Assembly: GCF_004127445.1 (NCBI RefSeq)
Contig: NZ_QEXM01000041.1
Span: forward strand, 310,001 to 374,000
Source: Streptomyces alfalfae
GTDB lineage: Bacteria; Actinomycetota; Actinomycetes; Streptomycetales; Streptomycetaceae
DNA length: 64,000 nt
Reading direction: 5' to 3'
Each line of letters starts with the position of its first letter. The first letter of the stretch is position 1. The notes below the pieces were generated by a model. That model saw nothing but the letters and a program-made list of their open reading frames with translations. It was not told the origin of the DNA and searched no databases. This document shows positions 1-8,133 of the stretch, piece after piece. Position numbers and translations under genes: made by a program.

Positions 1-54
1 CCCGCGCGGGTGCCACCCCTTCGGCGATGAGAGAGCCGTGCCTCGTGGGCGCGG

Positions 55-1284
55 CTACAGGGCCACGCCGAGCAGCGCGTCGACGGCCCGGGAGACCACA
101 CCCGGAGCGCCCTCGTCCGTACCGCCCGAGGCGGCCTGGTCGGCCGCCCAGCGGTCCACGGCGGCCAGCGCCGTCGGGGAGTCCAGGTCGTGGGAGAGGG
201 CCTCGCGCAGCTCCTCGACGAGCGCGTCGGCGGGCGGCCCGTCGGGACGGGACACGGCCGCGCGCCACCGTCCGAGCCGCTCCACGGCCTCGTCGAGGAC
301 CGCGTCCGTCCACTCCCAGTCCGCGCGGTAGTGGCGCGAGAGCAGGGCGAGGCGGATGGCGGCCGGGTCGACGCCGGCGTACCGCAGCTTCGAGACGAAG
401 ACGAGGTTGCCCTTGGACTTGGACATCTTGGCGCCGTCCAGGCCGACCATGCCGGCGTGCACGTAGGCCTTGGCGAAGGGGTATTCGCCGGTCAGGGCCT
501 GCGCGTGCGAGGCGCCCATCTCGTGGTGCGGGAAGGCGAGGTCCGAGCCGCCGCCCTGCACGTCGAAGCCCATGCCCAGGTGGTCGAGGGCGATGGCCAC
601 GCACTCGATGTGCCAGCCGGGGCGACCGCGGCCGAGGCTGCCGCCGTCCCAGCTCGGCTCGCCCTCGCGGGCCGCCATCCAGAGCATCGGGTCGAGCGGG
701 TTCTTCTTGCCGGGGCGCTCGGGGTCGCCGCCGCGCTCGGCGGAGAGCAGCTTCATGGCGGCGGCGTCGAGCCCGGACACCTCCCCGAAGTGGCTGTCGG
801 ACTCCACGGAGAAGTAGACGTCGCCCTGGAGTTCGTAGGCGGCGCCCATGTCCCTGAGCCGTTCGACGAGCGGCACGATGCCGGGTATCGCCTCGACGGC
901 TCCGATGTAGTGCTGCGGCGGCAGCAGCCGCAGCGCGGTCATGTCCTCACGGAACAGGGCGGTCTCGCCCTCGGCGAGCTCGACCCAGTCCTTTCCGTCG
1001 CGGTTGGCGCGTTCCAGGAGCGGGTCGTCCACGTCGGTCACGTTCTGGACGTAGTGAACCTGCCGCTTGGTGTCGAGCCACACGCGCTGCACGAGGTCGA
1101 ACGCGTTGTAGGTCGCCGCGTGACCCATGTGGGTCGCGTCGTACGGAGTGATGCCGCAGACGTAGATACGGGCGACGGGACCGGGGTCGAGGGTGACGAG
1201 TCCACCGGTCGCGGTGTCGTGGATCCGGAGGTCGCGGCCCTTGCCGGGAAGGACGGGGACCTCAGAAGCGGGCCAGGCATGCAT
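55..1284 (-). CDS. mshC: Cysteine:1-D-myo-inosityl 2-amino-2-deoxy-alpha-D-glucopyranoside ligase (MshC)
   Basis: Cytosolic ATP-dependent ligase joining cysteine to GlcN-Ins, the penultimate step of mycothiol synthesis. The 409-residue protein has the cysteinyl-tRNA-synthetase-like class I fold: YVCGITPYDATHMGHA carries the HIGH-type signature (TxxxGHA), HHEMGASHAQA is a metal/cysteine-site segment, and KMSKSKGN is the KMSKS loop at about residue 290. It lacks the tRNA-binding C-terminus of true CysRS. ATG at 1284 is preceded on the minus strand by a TAGGCT -10 box only 6 nt away, so the mRNA is probably leaderless, with its own promoter although it follows three same-strand genes. Start and identity are well supported. 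Confidence 0.95.
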   Translation of the reverse strand: MHAWPASEVPVLPGKGRDLRIHDTATGGLVTLDPGPVARIYVCGITPYDATHMGHAATYNAFDLVQRVWLDTKRQVHYVQNVTDVDDPLLERANRDGKDWVELAEGETALFREDMTALRLLPPQHYIGAVEAIPGIVPLVERLRDMGAAYELQGDVYFSVESDSHFGEVSGLDAAAMKLLSAERGGDPERPGKKNPLDPMLWMAAREGEPSWDGGSLGRGRPGWHIECVAIALDHLGMGFDVQGGGSDLAFPHHEMGASHAQALTGEYPFAKAYVHAGMVGLDGAKMSKSKGNLVFVSKLRYAGVDPAAIRLALLSRHYRADWEWTDAVLDEAVERLGRWRAAVSRPDGPPADALVEELREALSHDLDSPTALAAVDRWAADQAASGGTDEGAPGVVSRAVDALLGVAL

Positions 1285-1423
1285 GCCTTGAGCCTAACCG
1301 GACGGAGCGTCCGTATACGAGTGGGGATCAAGGAATAGGTCGTCCGGCCGGGAACGGACCCCGGCGGACGGCACGCAGGGGCCCGGACCGGAGGCCTCCG
1401 AGCGGCGGCCTCGGCACGCTGCC

Positions 1424-2245
1424 TCAGACCGGCGGCCACGGGATCGCGGGCCACTCCCCCGACGGCTCCGGATGGCGCCCGGACTCCAGCAGGGCCGCCA
1501 CCCGCGCGCGCAGCGCCTCGGTCTCCGCCGCGGTGATGAGCGCGGCGAGCCGTTCGGCGAGGGCGGCGCCCTCCTTGAGGGCGTCCTTGAGGCCCCGCAG
1601 GACCTCGGCGGCCTCACCGGTCAGGGGCTCGCCCGCCCAGCCCCACAGGAGCGTCCGCAGCTTGTCGTCGGCGTTGAAGGTGACGCCGTGGTCGATGCCG
1701 TAGAGACGGCCGCCGGCGGTCAGCAGGTGGCCGCCCTTGCGGTCACCGTTGTTGATGACGGCGTCGAGCACCGCGAGCCGCCGCAGCCTGGCGTCGTCGG
1801 CGTGCACGAGCAGCGCGGTGCGGTCCTCGTCCACCTGGGCGCGGCCGACCGCCTTCCAGCCGTCCTCCGGCTCGTCGCCGTCGACCAGGGCGAGCAGCGC
1901 CTCGTCCCCGGAGTCCTCGATCCAGAGCTGGCACATGCCCTCGCCGTAGGGCCCGTCGCGCAGCACGGTGGGCGGCACGAGGTCCCAGCCGGTGGTCCGC
2001 GACACCTCGTACGCCGCGACCTCGCGCCGGGCGAGCGTGCCGTCGGGGAAGTCCCAGAGGGGCCGCTCCCCCGCGACCGGTTTGTAGACGCAGGGCGCCT
2101 CCGCGCCCTCGTGGGAGACCGTGCAGTACAGCACCGCGTTCGAGGCCTCGCGGATCTGCCCGCGCACGGTGAGCTCCCCGTGGGTGAGGAGGGCGACGGG
2201 GTCGGTGGTCACACGCCCCGGCGGTATCCGTTCTGGCGCGGGCAT
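1424..2245 (-). CDS. SCO1664-family protein, PI3/4-kinase-like fold
   Basis: A 273-residue protein of the conserved actinobacterial SCO1664 family. Kinase-like elements are visible: VYKPVAGERPL resembles the ATP-binding lysine strand, NNGDRKGGHLL resembles a catalytic loop, and YGIDHGVTF resembles the metal-binding DxG segment of PI3/4-kinase or HipA-like folds. Substrate is unknown. The ATG at 2245 lies inside the end of the upstream DUF3090 gene (37-bp overlap), implying translational coupling. The neighbouring phosphatase and mshC suggest a role near mycothiol metabolism or phosphotransfer signalling, but this is inference from context only. Confidence 0.85.
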   Translation of the reverse strand: MPAPERIPPGRVTTDPVALLTHGELTVRGQIREASNAVLYCTVSHEGAEAPCVYKPVAGERPLWDFPDGTLARREVAAYEVSRTTGWDLVPPTVLRDGPYGEGMCQLWIEDSGDEALLALVDGDEPEDGWKAVGRAQVDEDRTALLVHADDARLRRLAVLDAVINNGDRKGGHLLTAGGRLYGIDHGVTFNADDKLRTLLWGWAGEPLTGEAAEVLRGLKDALKEGAALAERLAALITAAETEALRARVAALLESGRHPEPSGEWPAIPWPPV

Positions 2246-2799
2246 ACGTGTCCTTCCGGGTCGAGCGGGAGGCTGCAGAGCGGGCACGGCGGGCGGCCCG
2301 CGTTCACGACGTCGAGGGCCCGCTTGGCGAAGGCGCGGGCCTGGGCCCCGGTGAGCCGGACGCGGAGCATCGGCGGGCCGTTCTCCTCGTCCTGCAGAAG
2401 CCTTTCCTCGGCTTCCGCGAGATCGTCCTCGGAGTCGGCGTCCAGCTCCACGAGCGCCTGCGCCTCGACGATCATCCGCTCGTGCTCGCCGTCCCAGGCG
2501 AGGGCCATGGTGCCGACGCGGAACTCCTCCTCGACCGGGGAGTCGAGCGGGGCGCTGTCGACGACCTCGGTGGGTGCGACGGCCGGCACCGGCGTGTTGC
2601 CGCCGCTGCGGCGCACGACCTCGTCGAGGAGCTCCTCCATGCGCTCGGCGAGCGCGGCGACCTGGGTCTTCTCCAGGGCGACGCTGGTCACCCTGACGCC
2701 CGCGGAGGCCTGCAGGAAGAACGTGCGCCGTCCCGGCAGACCGACCGTCCCCGCGACGAAACGCTCCGGGGGGTCGTAGAGGAACACCTGACGGGACAC
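2209..2799 (-). CDS. DUF3090 family protein with C-terminal zinc-ribbon-like cysteines
   Basis: A 196-residue DUF3090 protein, widely conserved beside mshC in actinobacteria (from memory also Rv2134c in M. tuberculosis). The body is a soluble mixed alpha/beta domain with an acidic middle (ELDADSEDDLAEAEE, about 125-140). The C-terminus has CPLCSLPLDPEGHVCP, a CxxC...HxC cluster able to bind zinc. GTG start at 2799 has a GGAG box about 7 nt upstream. The gene overlaps the kinase-like gene downstream. No enzymatic function is known to me. Confidence 0.88.
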   Translation of the reverse strand: MSRQVFLYDPPERFVAGTVGLPGRRTFFLQASAGVRVTSVALEKTQVAALAERMEELLDEVVRRSGGNTPVPAVAPTEVVDSAPLDSPVEEEFRVGTMALAWDGEHERMIVEAQALVELDADSEDDLAEAEERLLQDEENGPPMLRVRLTGAQARAFAKRALDVVNAGRPPCPLCSLPLDPEGHVCPRQNGYRRGV

Positions 2800-2932
2800 G
2801 ACCTGTCTCCATGGGATCGACTGCGGGGTACGGGTGCCGCGACGGTTCCGGCGCGGCGGGCGGTGGGTCGGGGACCCGGCCCAGCGGGTCAGGTGACCCG
2901 CTGCAACCGCTTCACCCTACTGCGGGCGACGA

Positions 2933-3619
2933 TCACGGTGCGCCCGCACCGCCCCCGACCGTCGCGTCGCTTCCCGGCGGCTCCTGCCGGGGGGCGAGCG
3001 AGGCGAAGTCGCCGGTGTCCCCGAGGCGCACGAGGAACGGGCGCAGCCGCGTGTAGCGGATGACGGTGACGGAGCAGGGCTCCACCGAGATGCGCTGGAA
3101 CAGATCCAGGTGGAGTCCTATGGCGTCCGCGACGAGGGACTTGATGACGTCCCCGTGCGAGCACATCAGATACGTGGCGTCCTCGCCGTGGTCGCGCTCC
3201 ACGCGCGCGTTCCACTCGCGCACCGCCTCGGCCGCCCTGGTCTGCATGGCCCGCATGGACTCGCCGCCGGGGAAGGCGGCGGCCGAGGGGTGCTGCTGGA
3301 CGACCTCCATCAAGGGCTCGCCCGACAGCTCGGCGAGCTTGCGGCCCGACCAGTCGCCGTAGTGGCACTCCCCGATGCGCTCCTCGGTGTGCGCGCGCAG
3401 GCCGGGGCGGGCGGCGAGCAGCGGCGCGACGGTCTCCTGGCAGCGCTGCAGGGGGCTCGTGACGACCTCGGCGAGGGGCACGGGGGCGAGGCGGTCCGGC
3501 AGCGCGGCGGCCTGCGCGGCGCCGCGCTCGTCGAGGGCCACTCCGGGGGTCCACCCGGCGAGCAGCCCCGCGGTGTTGGCGGTGGAGCGTCCGTGCCGGA
3601 CGAGGATCAGCGTGGGCAT
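2933..3619 (-). CDS. Histidine phosphatase superfamily protein (MSMEG_4193 type)
   Basis: A 228-residue cytosolic phosphatase of the phosphoglycerate-mutase-like superfamily. The N-terminal LVRHGRSTANT holds the catalytic RHG histidine (about residue 9). GECHYGDWSG and the late CSHGDVIK provide the second catalytic histidine and phosphate pocket. The physiological substrate is unknown. It heads the minus-strand set that ends in mshC. A TAGGCT -10 box lies 6 nt before ATG 3619, so this is probably the main, leaderless promoter of the set. A 133-bp gap separates it from the DUF3090 gene. Confidence 0.9.
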   Translation of the reverse strand: MPTLILVRHGRSTANTAGLLAGWTPGVALDERGAAQAAALPDRLAPVPLAEVVTSPLQRCQETVAPLLAARPGLRAHTEERIGECHYGDWSGRKLAELSGEPLMEVVQQHPSAAAFPGGESMRAMQTRAAEAVREWNARVERDHGEDATYLMCSHGDVIKSLVADAIGLHLDLFQRISVEPCSVTVIRYTRLRPFLVRLGDTGDFASLAPRQEPPGSDATVGGGAGAP

Positions 3620-3717
3620 ACGGACAGCCTAGGCGCTGCCGCCACACACCCGTCCCCGGCATACTCGCCGGCATTCAGGGGGTGCGAGGTCCGGGGTGGC
3701 TGGGAAGACTGCACTGC

Positions 3718-4716
3718 ATGATCGTCGACTGTGCCATCTACCGCGAAGGCCGTAGGAGCGAGGGCCCCCAGGACTTCTCCGACGCACTGGACGAGGCGCG
3801 CGCCACGGGTGACGCGTTCGTCTGGATCGGGCTGCACGAGCCGACGGAGTCGGAGTTCGACAAGGTGAGCGAGGAGTTCGGGCTGCATCCGCTGGCCGTG
3901 GAGGACGCGCTCAAGGCCCATCAGCGGCCGAAACTGGAGGTGTACGACGACTCGCTGTTCATGGTGCTGAAGCCGGTCGTGTACGAGCCGGACAGCGACA
4001 CCGTCTCCTCCGGCGAGGTCATGATCTTCGTGGGCGACTCGTTCGTGGTGACCGTCCGCCACGGCGAGGGCGCCCCGCTGGGCGCCGTGCGCCACCGGCT
4101 GGAGGCCGAGCCCGAGGTGCTGCGGCACGGCCCGACCTCGGTCCTGTACTCGATCGCCGACGCCTCCGTGGACCACTACCTGGAGGTCGCCGACGAGCTG
4201 CAGGCCGACCTGGAGGTCCTGGAGGCGGAGGTCTTCTCGCCGGACGACGGGGGCTCGCGCCACACGGCGTCGCGGATCTACGGCTTCAAGCGGCAGATCC
4301 TGGAGTTCCGCAGGGCCACCGGGCCGCTGGCGCTGCCGGTGGCGCGGCTCTCCGGAGCGGGCCCCTTCGGTCCCTCCGTGCCGTTCGTGGACGAGACGGC
4401 GCAGCCCTTCTTCCGGGATGTCCACGACCACCTGACGCGGGTCAACGAGTCGGTGGAGGGCCTCGACCGGCTGGTCTCGGACATCCTCTCCGCCCATCTG
4501 GCGCAGATGAGCGTGCGGCAGAACGACGACATGCGCAAGATCTCGGCGTGGGCGGCCATGGCCGCCGTCCCCACGATGATCGCCGGCGTCTACGGCATGA
4601 ACTTCGACCACATGCCCGAGCTGCACTGGGTGTGGGCCTACCCGGCCGTGATCGTCCTCATGGTCGTCCTCGAAGTGGTCCTCTACCGCCTCTTCAAGCG
4701 CCGCGGCTGGATGTGA
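3718..4716 (+). CDS. corA: CorA family magnesium/cobalt transport protein
   Basis: A 332-residue CorA-type divalent cation channel subunit. A large cytosolic N-terminal domain (about 1-270, starting MIVDCAIYREG) is followed by two C-terminal membrane segments. The signature YGMNFDH, ending TM1 and opening the periplasmic loop, is intact, and the C-terminus is basic (FKRRGWM), as in the family. I chose ATG 3718 over an in-frame GTG at 3682 because family alignments begin near MIVDCA. It converges on the ferritin-like gene with only 17 bp between stops. Confidence 0.92.
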   Translation: MIVDCAIYREGRRSEGPQDFSDALDEARATGDAFVWIGLHEPTESEFDKVSEEFGLHPLAVEDALKAHQRPKLEVYDDSLFMVLKPVVYEPDSDTVSSGEVMIFVGDSFVVTVRHGEGAPLGAVRHRLEAEPEVLRHGPTSVLYSIADASVDHYLEVADELQADLEVLEAEVFSPDDGGSRHTASRIYGFKRQILEFRRATGPLALPVARLSGAGPFGPSVPFVDETAQPFFRDVHDHLTRVNESVEGLDRLVSDILSAHLAQMSVRQNDDMRKISAWAAMAAVPTMIAGVYGMNFDHMPELHWVWAYPAVIVLMVVLEVVLYRLFKRRGWM

Positions 4717-4733
4717 GCCCGCGCCGGGCGGCG

Positions 4734-5519
4734 TCAGGCGAACTCGGCAGCCGTCGCGGGGCCGCCCAGGGCGTCACGCCGCTCCGGCGGGGCCAGCGAG
4801 ACCATCCGCCGCCAGCCGACGGCGCGCTCGTACGCGTACGCGGCGTGGATTCCCGCGGCGAGCACCTTCCGCTTGGCGGGGGACCAGCCGAGGATGCGGC
4901 CCATGTGGTCCATCACGGCGAGGCTCACGCCACGGTGGACGCGGATCTCGGCGAGCGCGCACTCGCGCAGGGACCGGTGGATCGCGCGGCCGTGCCCGGC
5001 GGCGGCGAGGCGCAGCAGCTCCTCGTGGCAGTAGGCGAGGTGGTTGTCCTCGTCGGCGGAGATCACGCGGACCGCGCGGCCGATGTCCGGGTGGCCGGCG
5101 AAGTACTTCAGGAGCAGCCGCATCTGCTCGGACGCGCGCTGTTCGGTGACCCTGCTGTGCGCGAGGTAGGTGACGACGTCCGCCACCGTGAGCGGCTTCT
5201 CCGCCTTCAGCTTCTCGTGCGCGAGGCCGATGCCGTGCTGCTCCAGGATCATCGTGTAATCCGTCTCGGGAGGTACGTCGACGGGGCTCAGGCCGCGCTT
5301 CCTCAGCAGCGCCCGGAAGATCCTGCCGTGCTTGTCCTCGTCGGCGCCGTGCCGGCTGATCTTGGGCGCGAGCGCGCTCTCGGCCTCGGGGACGAGCGCG
5401 GCGATCCGGCCGTTCTCCCAGCCGCCCTGGCTCTCTCCACTGGCGGCGATCGAGCAGAAGAGACGGAACGCGTCGTCGTCTCCGAGGATCTCCTCGAAGA
5501 CACTTCTGGCCGAAAGCAT
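4734..5519 (-). CDS. Ferritin-like domain-containing protein
   Basis: A 261-residue predicted all-helical protein with two ExxH-type metal motifs, ADEDKHGRIF (about 66) and SADEDNHLAYCHEEL (about 155). These are typical of a four-helix ferritin-like di-iron carboxylate bundle. Function in iron handling or oxidation is inferred only from the fold. I placed the start at ATG 5519 because GGAGGT lies 7 nt upstream; in-frame starts further out (5534 and beyond) lack such a site and add a low-complexity Pro/Arg-rich segment. Confidence 0.75.
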   Translation of the reverse strand: MLSARSVFEEILGDDDAFRLFCSIAASGESQGGWENGRIAALVPEAESALAPKISRHGADEDKHGRIFRALLRKRGLSPVDVPPETDYTMILEQHGIGLAHEKLKAEKPLTVADVVTYLAHSRVTEQRASEQMRLLLKYFAGHPDIGRAVRVISADEDNHLAYCHEELLRLAAAGHGRAIHRSLRECALAEIRVHRGVSLAVMDHMGRILGWSPAKRKVLAAGIHAAYAYERAVGWRRMVSLAPPERRDALGGPATAAEFA

Positions 5520-5650
5520 CGCCGGCACCTCCATGACCCGGGCGTGGACCTCCGCGACGGCGTGGACCCCCGCACCGAAACAGTCAAGTGCGCGGAGGGC
5601 GGTCGGGCAACAGGTGGGGCGGGGCCGGTCGGCCGAACGTGGGACCGGCG

Positions 5651-5678
5651 GGGGCCCACGGCCGTAACCGCGGGCCCC
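5651..5678 (-). terminator. Hairpin downstream of the F420-type oxidoreductase gene
   Basis: On the minus strand GGGGCCCGCGG pairs with CCGTGGGCCCC around a 6-nt loop, with one G-U-type position. It lies between the stop of the LLM oxidoreductase (5762) and the ferritin-like start (5519), where a terminator is expected. There is no long U tract, as is usual in Streptomyces. Confidence 0.5.
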
Positions 5679-5761
5679 GTCCGGCGTTGTCTGGAGTGAC
5701 GGCCGTGGCGGGGAAGACCCCCGAGCCCCCACCACGGCCGCAGAACCTCCTCCTCCGCCCG

Positions 5762-6817
5762 CTACGCCAGTCCGGCCCGCTCCGCGGCCTCCGTGCCCGC
5801 CCGCAGCGCCGCGATCCGCTCGTCGAGCGTGAAGCCCGCGGGGGCCAGCGTGAGCGTGGTGACACCGGCGTCGGCGTAGGCCCGCATCCGGTCGGCGATC
5901 CGGTCCACCGAGCCGAGCAGCGTCGTCGAGTCGATGAGCTGCTGGGGCACGGCGGCCGCGGCCCCTTCCTTGTCGCCCGCCAGGTACTTGTCCTGGATCT
6001 CGGCGGCCTCCTTCTCGTACCCCATGCGCTGCGCGAGCTGGTTGTAGAAGTTCTGCTTGCGGCTGCCCATGCCGCCGACGTACAGCGCGGTGTACGGCCG
6101 GAACGTGTCCGCGAGTTCGGCGACCCGCGCGTCGTCGCCGAGGGCCAGCGGCAGCGTCGGGACGACGTCGAAGCCCTCCATGGTCTTGCCCGCCTTCTCG
6201 CGGCCGGCCCGCAGGTGCCGCAGCGCGGTCTCCTCCAGGTGCTCGGCGGCCGGGAAGATCAGCAGGGCGCCGTCGGCGATCTCGCCGGTCTGCTCCAGGT
6301 TCTTCGGGCCGATCGCCGCGATGTACAGCGGGATGTGCTCACGCTGCGGGTGGACGGTCAGCTTGATGGGCTTGCCGGGGCCGCCGGGCAGCGGGAGCGT
6401 CCAGTGTTCGCCCTCGTGGGTGAGGCGCTCCCGGGACATGGCCTTGCGGACGATCTCGACGTACTCACGCGTGCGTGCCAGCGGCTTGTCGAACTTCACG
6501 CCGTACCAGCCCTCGGAGACCTGCGGCCCCGAGACGCCGAGGCCGAGGCGGAAGCGGCCGCCGGAGAGCGCGTCGAGGGTGGCCGCCGTCATCGCGGTCA
6601 TCGCGGGCTGACGGGCCGGGATCTGGAAGATGGCGGACCCGACGTCGATGCGCTCCGTCTGCGCCGCCACCCAGGAGAGCACCGTCGCGGCGTCCGAGCC
6701 GTAGGCCTCGGCGGCCCAGCAGACCGCGTAGCCGAGCCTGTCGGCCTCCCTGGCGACCGCGAGGTTGTCCGCGTCCATCCCGCCGCCCCAGTAACCGAGG
6801 TTGATGCCGAGCTGCAT
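5762..6817 (-). CDS. LLM-class F420-dependent oxidoreductase
   Basis: A 351-residue luciferase-like TIM-barrel oxidoreductase. It starts MQLGINLGYWGGGMDADNLA and contains ERIDVGSAIFQIPARQP and GRFRLGLGVSGPQVSEGWYGV, characteristic of F420-dependent members. It is expected to use reduced or oxidised coenzyme F420 (or FMN) on an unknown small-molecule substrate in the cytosol. A GGGGA box lies about 7 nt before the ATG. It stands alone, followed by a hairpin, with no substrate clue from neighbours. Confidence 0.85.
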   Translation of the reverse strand: MQLGINLGYWGGGMDADNLAVAREADRLGYAVCWAAEAYGSDAATVLSWVAAQTERIDVGSAIFQIPARQPAMTAMTAATLDALSGGRFRLGLGVSGPQVSEGWYGVKFDKPLARTREYVEIVRKAMSRERLTHEGEHWTLPLPGGPGKPIKLTVHPQREHIPLYIAAIGPKNLEQTGEIADGALLIFPAAEHLEETALRHLRAGREKAGKTMEGFDVVPTLPLALGDDARVAELADTFRPYTALYVGGMGSRKQNFYNQLAQRMGYEKEAAEIQDKYLAGDKEGAAAAVPQQLIDSTTLLGSVDRIADRMRAYADAGVTTLTLAPAGFTLDERIAALRAGTEAAERAGLA

Positions 6818-6990
6818 GGCCGATCCCCTAACCGCTGTACTCGTGAGTAACGTCCCTGTGCCGGGGACTGTAGCGCGCGGGCGCGTGATCCGTCAGGGGT
6901 GACGGGCGGGCGGGGGCGCCGGCGGGCCGGGGCTGGCCGGAGGCCGGGTGCCGGGGGTGTCCGGGTCCGGGTGGCCGGGTCCGGGTCGTC

Positions 6991-7080
6991 CGGGAGGCGG
7001 TCGGGCGGGGCCGGGCCGCCTGGGAGGCGGTCGGGCGGGGCCGGGGCACCTGGAGGGCGGTCGGGCGGGGCCGGGTGACG
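6991..7080. repeat. 30-bp tandem repeat, three units
   Basis: Three successive 30-bp units (6991-7020, 7021-7050, 7051-7080) share the core GGCGGTCGGGCGGGGCCGGG and differ mainly in the last 8 bases. More degenerate CCGGGTCCGGGTGG copies lie just upstream (6950-6990). Together they fill most of the 335-bp gap between the LLM oxidoreductase and the aldo/keto reductase. Confidence 0.85.
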
Positions 7081-7083
7081 GGG

Positions 7084-7110
7084 TTCTCCACAGTCGCCGG
7101 TTTGTCCACA
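7084..7110 (+). promoter_or_regulatory. Two DnaA-box-like nonamers
   Basis: TTCTCCACA (7084-7092) and TTGTCCACA (7102-7110) lie in the same orientation, 18 bp apart start to start. The second matches the Streptomyces DnaA-box consensus exactly and the first differs at one base. They sit just upstream of the aldo/keto reductase promoter. DnaA binding is an inference. Confidence 0.5.
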
Positions 7111-7138
7111 GGCCGGCCCACGGGCGGGGTCCGGTGAG

Positions 7139-7144
7139 TAATCT
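7139..7144 (+). promoter_or_regulatory. -10 box of a probable leaderless promoter
   Basis: TAATCT lies 8 nt before ATG 7153, placing the expected transcription start at or next to the start codon. No Shine-Dalgarno sequence precedes this ATG. Confidence 0.5.
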
Positions 7145-7152
7145 CCGTGCCC

Positions 7153-8133
7153 ATGGAGCAGAGGCATCTCGGCCGGACCGGCCTGCGCGTGTCCCGGATC
7201 GGACTCGGCACCCTCACCTGGGGGCACACCGAGGAGAGCGACGCCGCCGATCTTCTGAAGGTGTTCTGGGAGGCGGGCGGCACCCTGGTCGACACCGCGG
7301 ACGTGTATGGCGACGGCGAGGCCGAGTATCTGCTCGGGCGGCTGATCGAGCGGCTCGTGCCCCGGCGCGATCTGGTCATCGCCACCAAGGCGGGCAGCGT
7401 GCCGGACCCGGAGCGGCGCTTCGACGGCTCGCGCGGCCATCTGCTCGCCGCGCTCGACGCCTCGCTCGCCCGCCTCGGCACCGATCACGTGGATCTCTGG
7501 CAGGTCCACGCCTTCGATCCGGGGACCCCGATCGAGGAGACCCTTCAGGCGCTGGACATCGCGGTCAGCAGCGGGCGCGCCCGGTACGCGGGCGTCTCCA
7601 ACTTCTGCGGCTGGCAGCTCGCCAAGGCCGCGACGTGGCAGCTCGCGGTGCCGGGCGCCCGTACCCGCATCGCGGGCACCCAGATGGAGTACTCCCTGTT
7701 GCAGCGCGGCGTGGAGCGCGAGGTGCTGCCCGCCGCCATCGACCTCGGTGTGGGACTGCTGCCCGCGTCGCCGCTCGGCCGGGGCGTGCTCACCGGGAAG
7801 TACCGCCACGCCACCCCGGCCGACTCGCGCGGCGGCTCGGACCACATGGCGCCGTTCGTCGCGCCGTACCTGGACGACGCGGCGGCCCGCATCGTCGACG
7901 CGGTCGCCACGGCCGCCGACGGGCTCGCCACGAACCCCCTGCAGGTCGCCCTCGCCTGGGTGCGGGACCGCCCCGGAGTGACGGCGCCGATCGTCGGCGC
8001 GCGCAACGCTCAGCAGCTCGCGGCCGCGTTGTCAGTGGAGAGCCTTAGTCTTCCTGACGAGATCTGCCGGGCGCTCGACGACGTGTCGGCGCCCGTGCAC
8101 CGCTATCCCGATCACGACTGGAGCACGCTGTGA
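7153..8133 (+). CDS. Aldo/keto reductase
   Basis: A 326-residue NADPH-dependent aldo/keto reductase. It starts MEQRHLGRTGLRVSRIGLGT. The catalytic tetrad is present: D and Y in VDTADVYGDGEAEYLL, K in VIATKAG, H in WQVHAF. The C-terminal NADP-binding stretch includes APIVGARN. Substrate is unknown. I prefer ATG 7153 to GTG 7147 because the TAATCT box fits a leaderless start. The stop overlaps the GTG of the next gene by 4 bp, so both are likely co-translated. Confidence 0.9.
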   Translation: MEQRHLGRTGLRVSRIGLGTLTWGHTEESDAADLLKVFWEAGGTLVDTADVYGDGEAEYLLGRLIERLVPRRDLVIATKAGSVPDPERRFDGSRGHLLAALDASLARLGTDHVDLWQVHAFDPGTPIEETLQALDIAVSSGRARYAGVSNFCGWQLAKAATWQLAVPGARTRIAGTQMEYSLLQRGVEREVLPAAIDLGVGLLPASPLGRGVLTGKYRHATPADSRGGSDHMAPFVAPYLDDAAARIVDAVATAADGLATNPLQVALAWVRDRPGVTAPIVGARNAQQLAAALSVESLSLPDEICRALDDVSAPVHRYPDHDWSTL

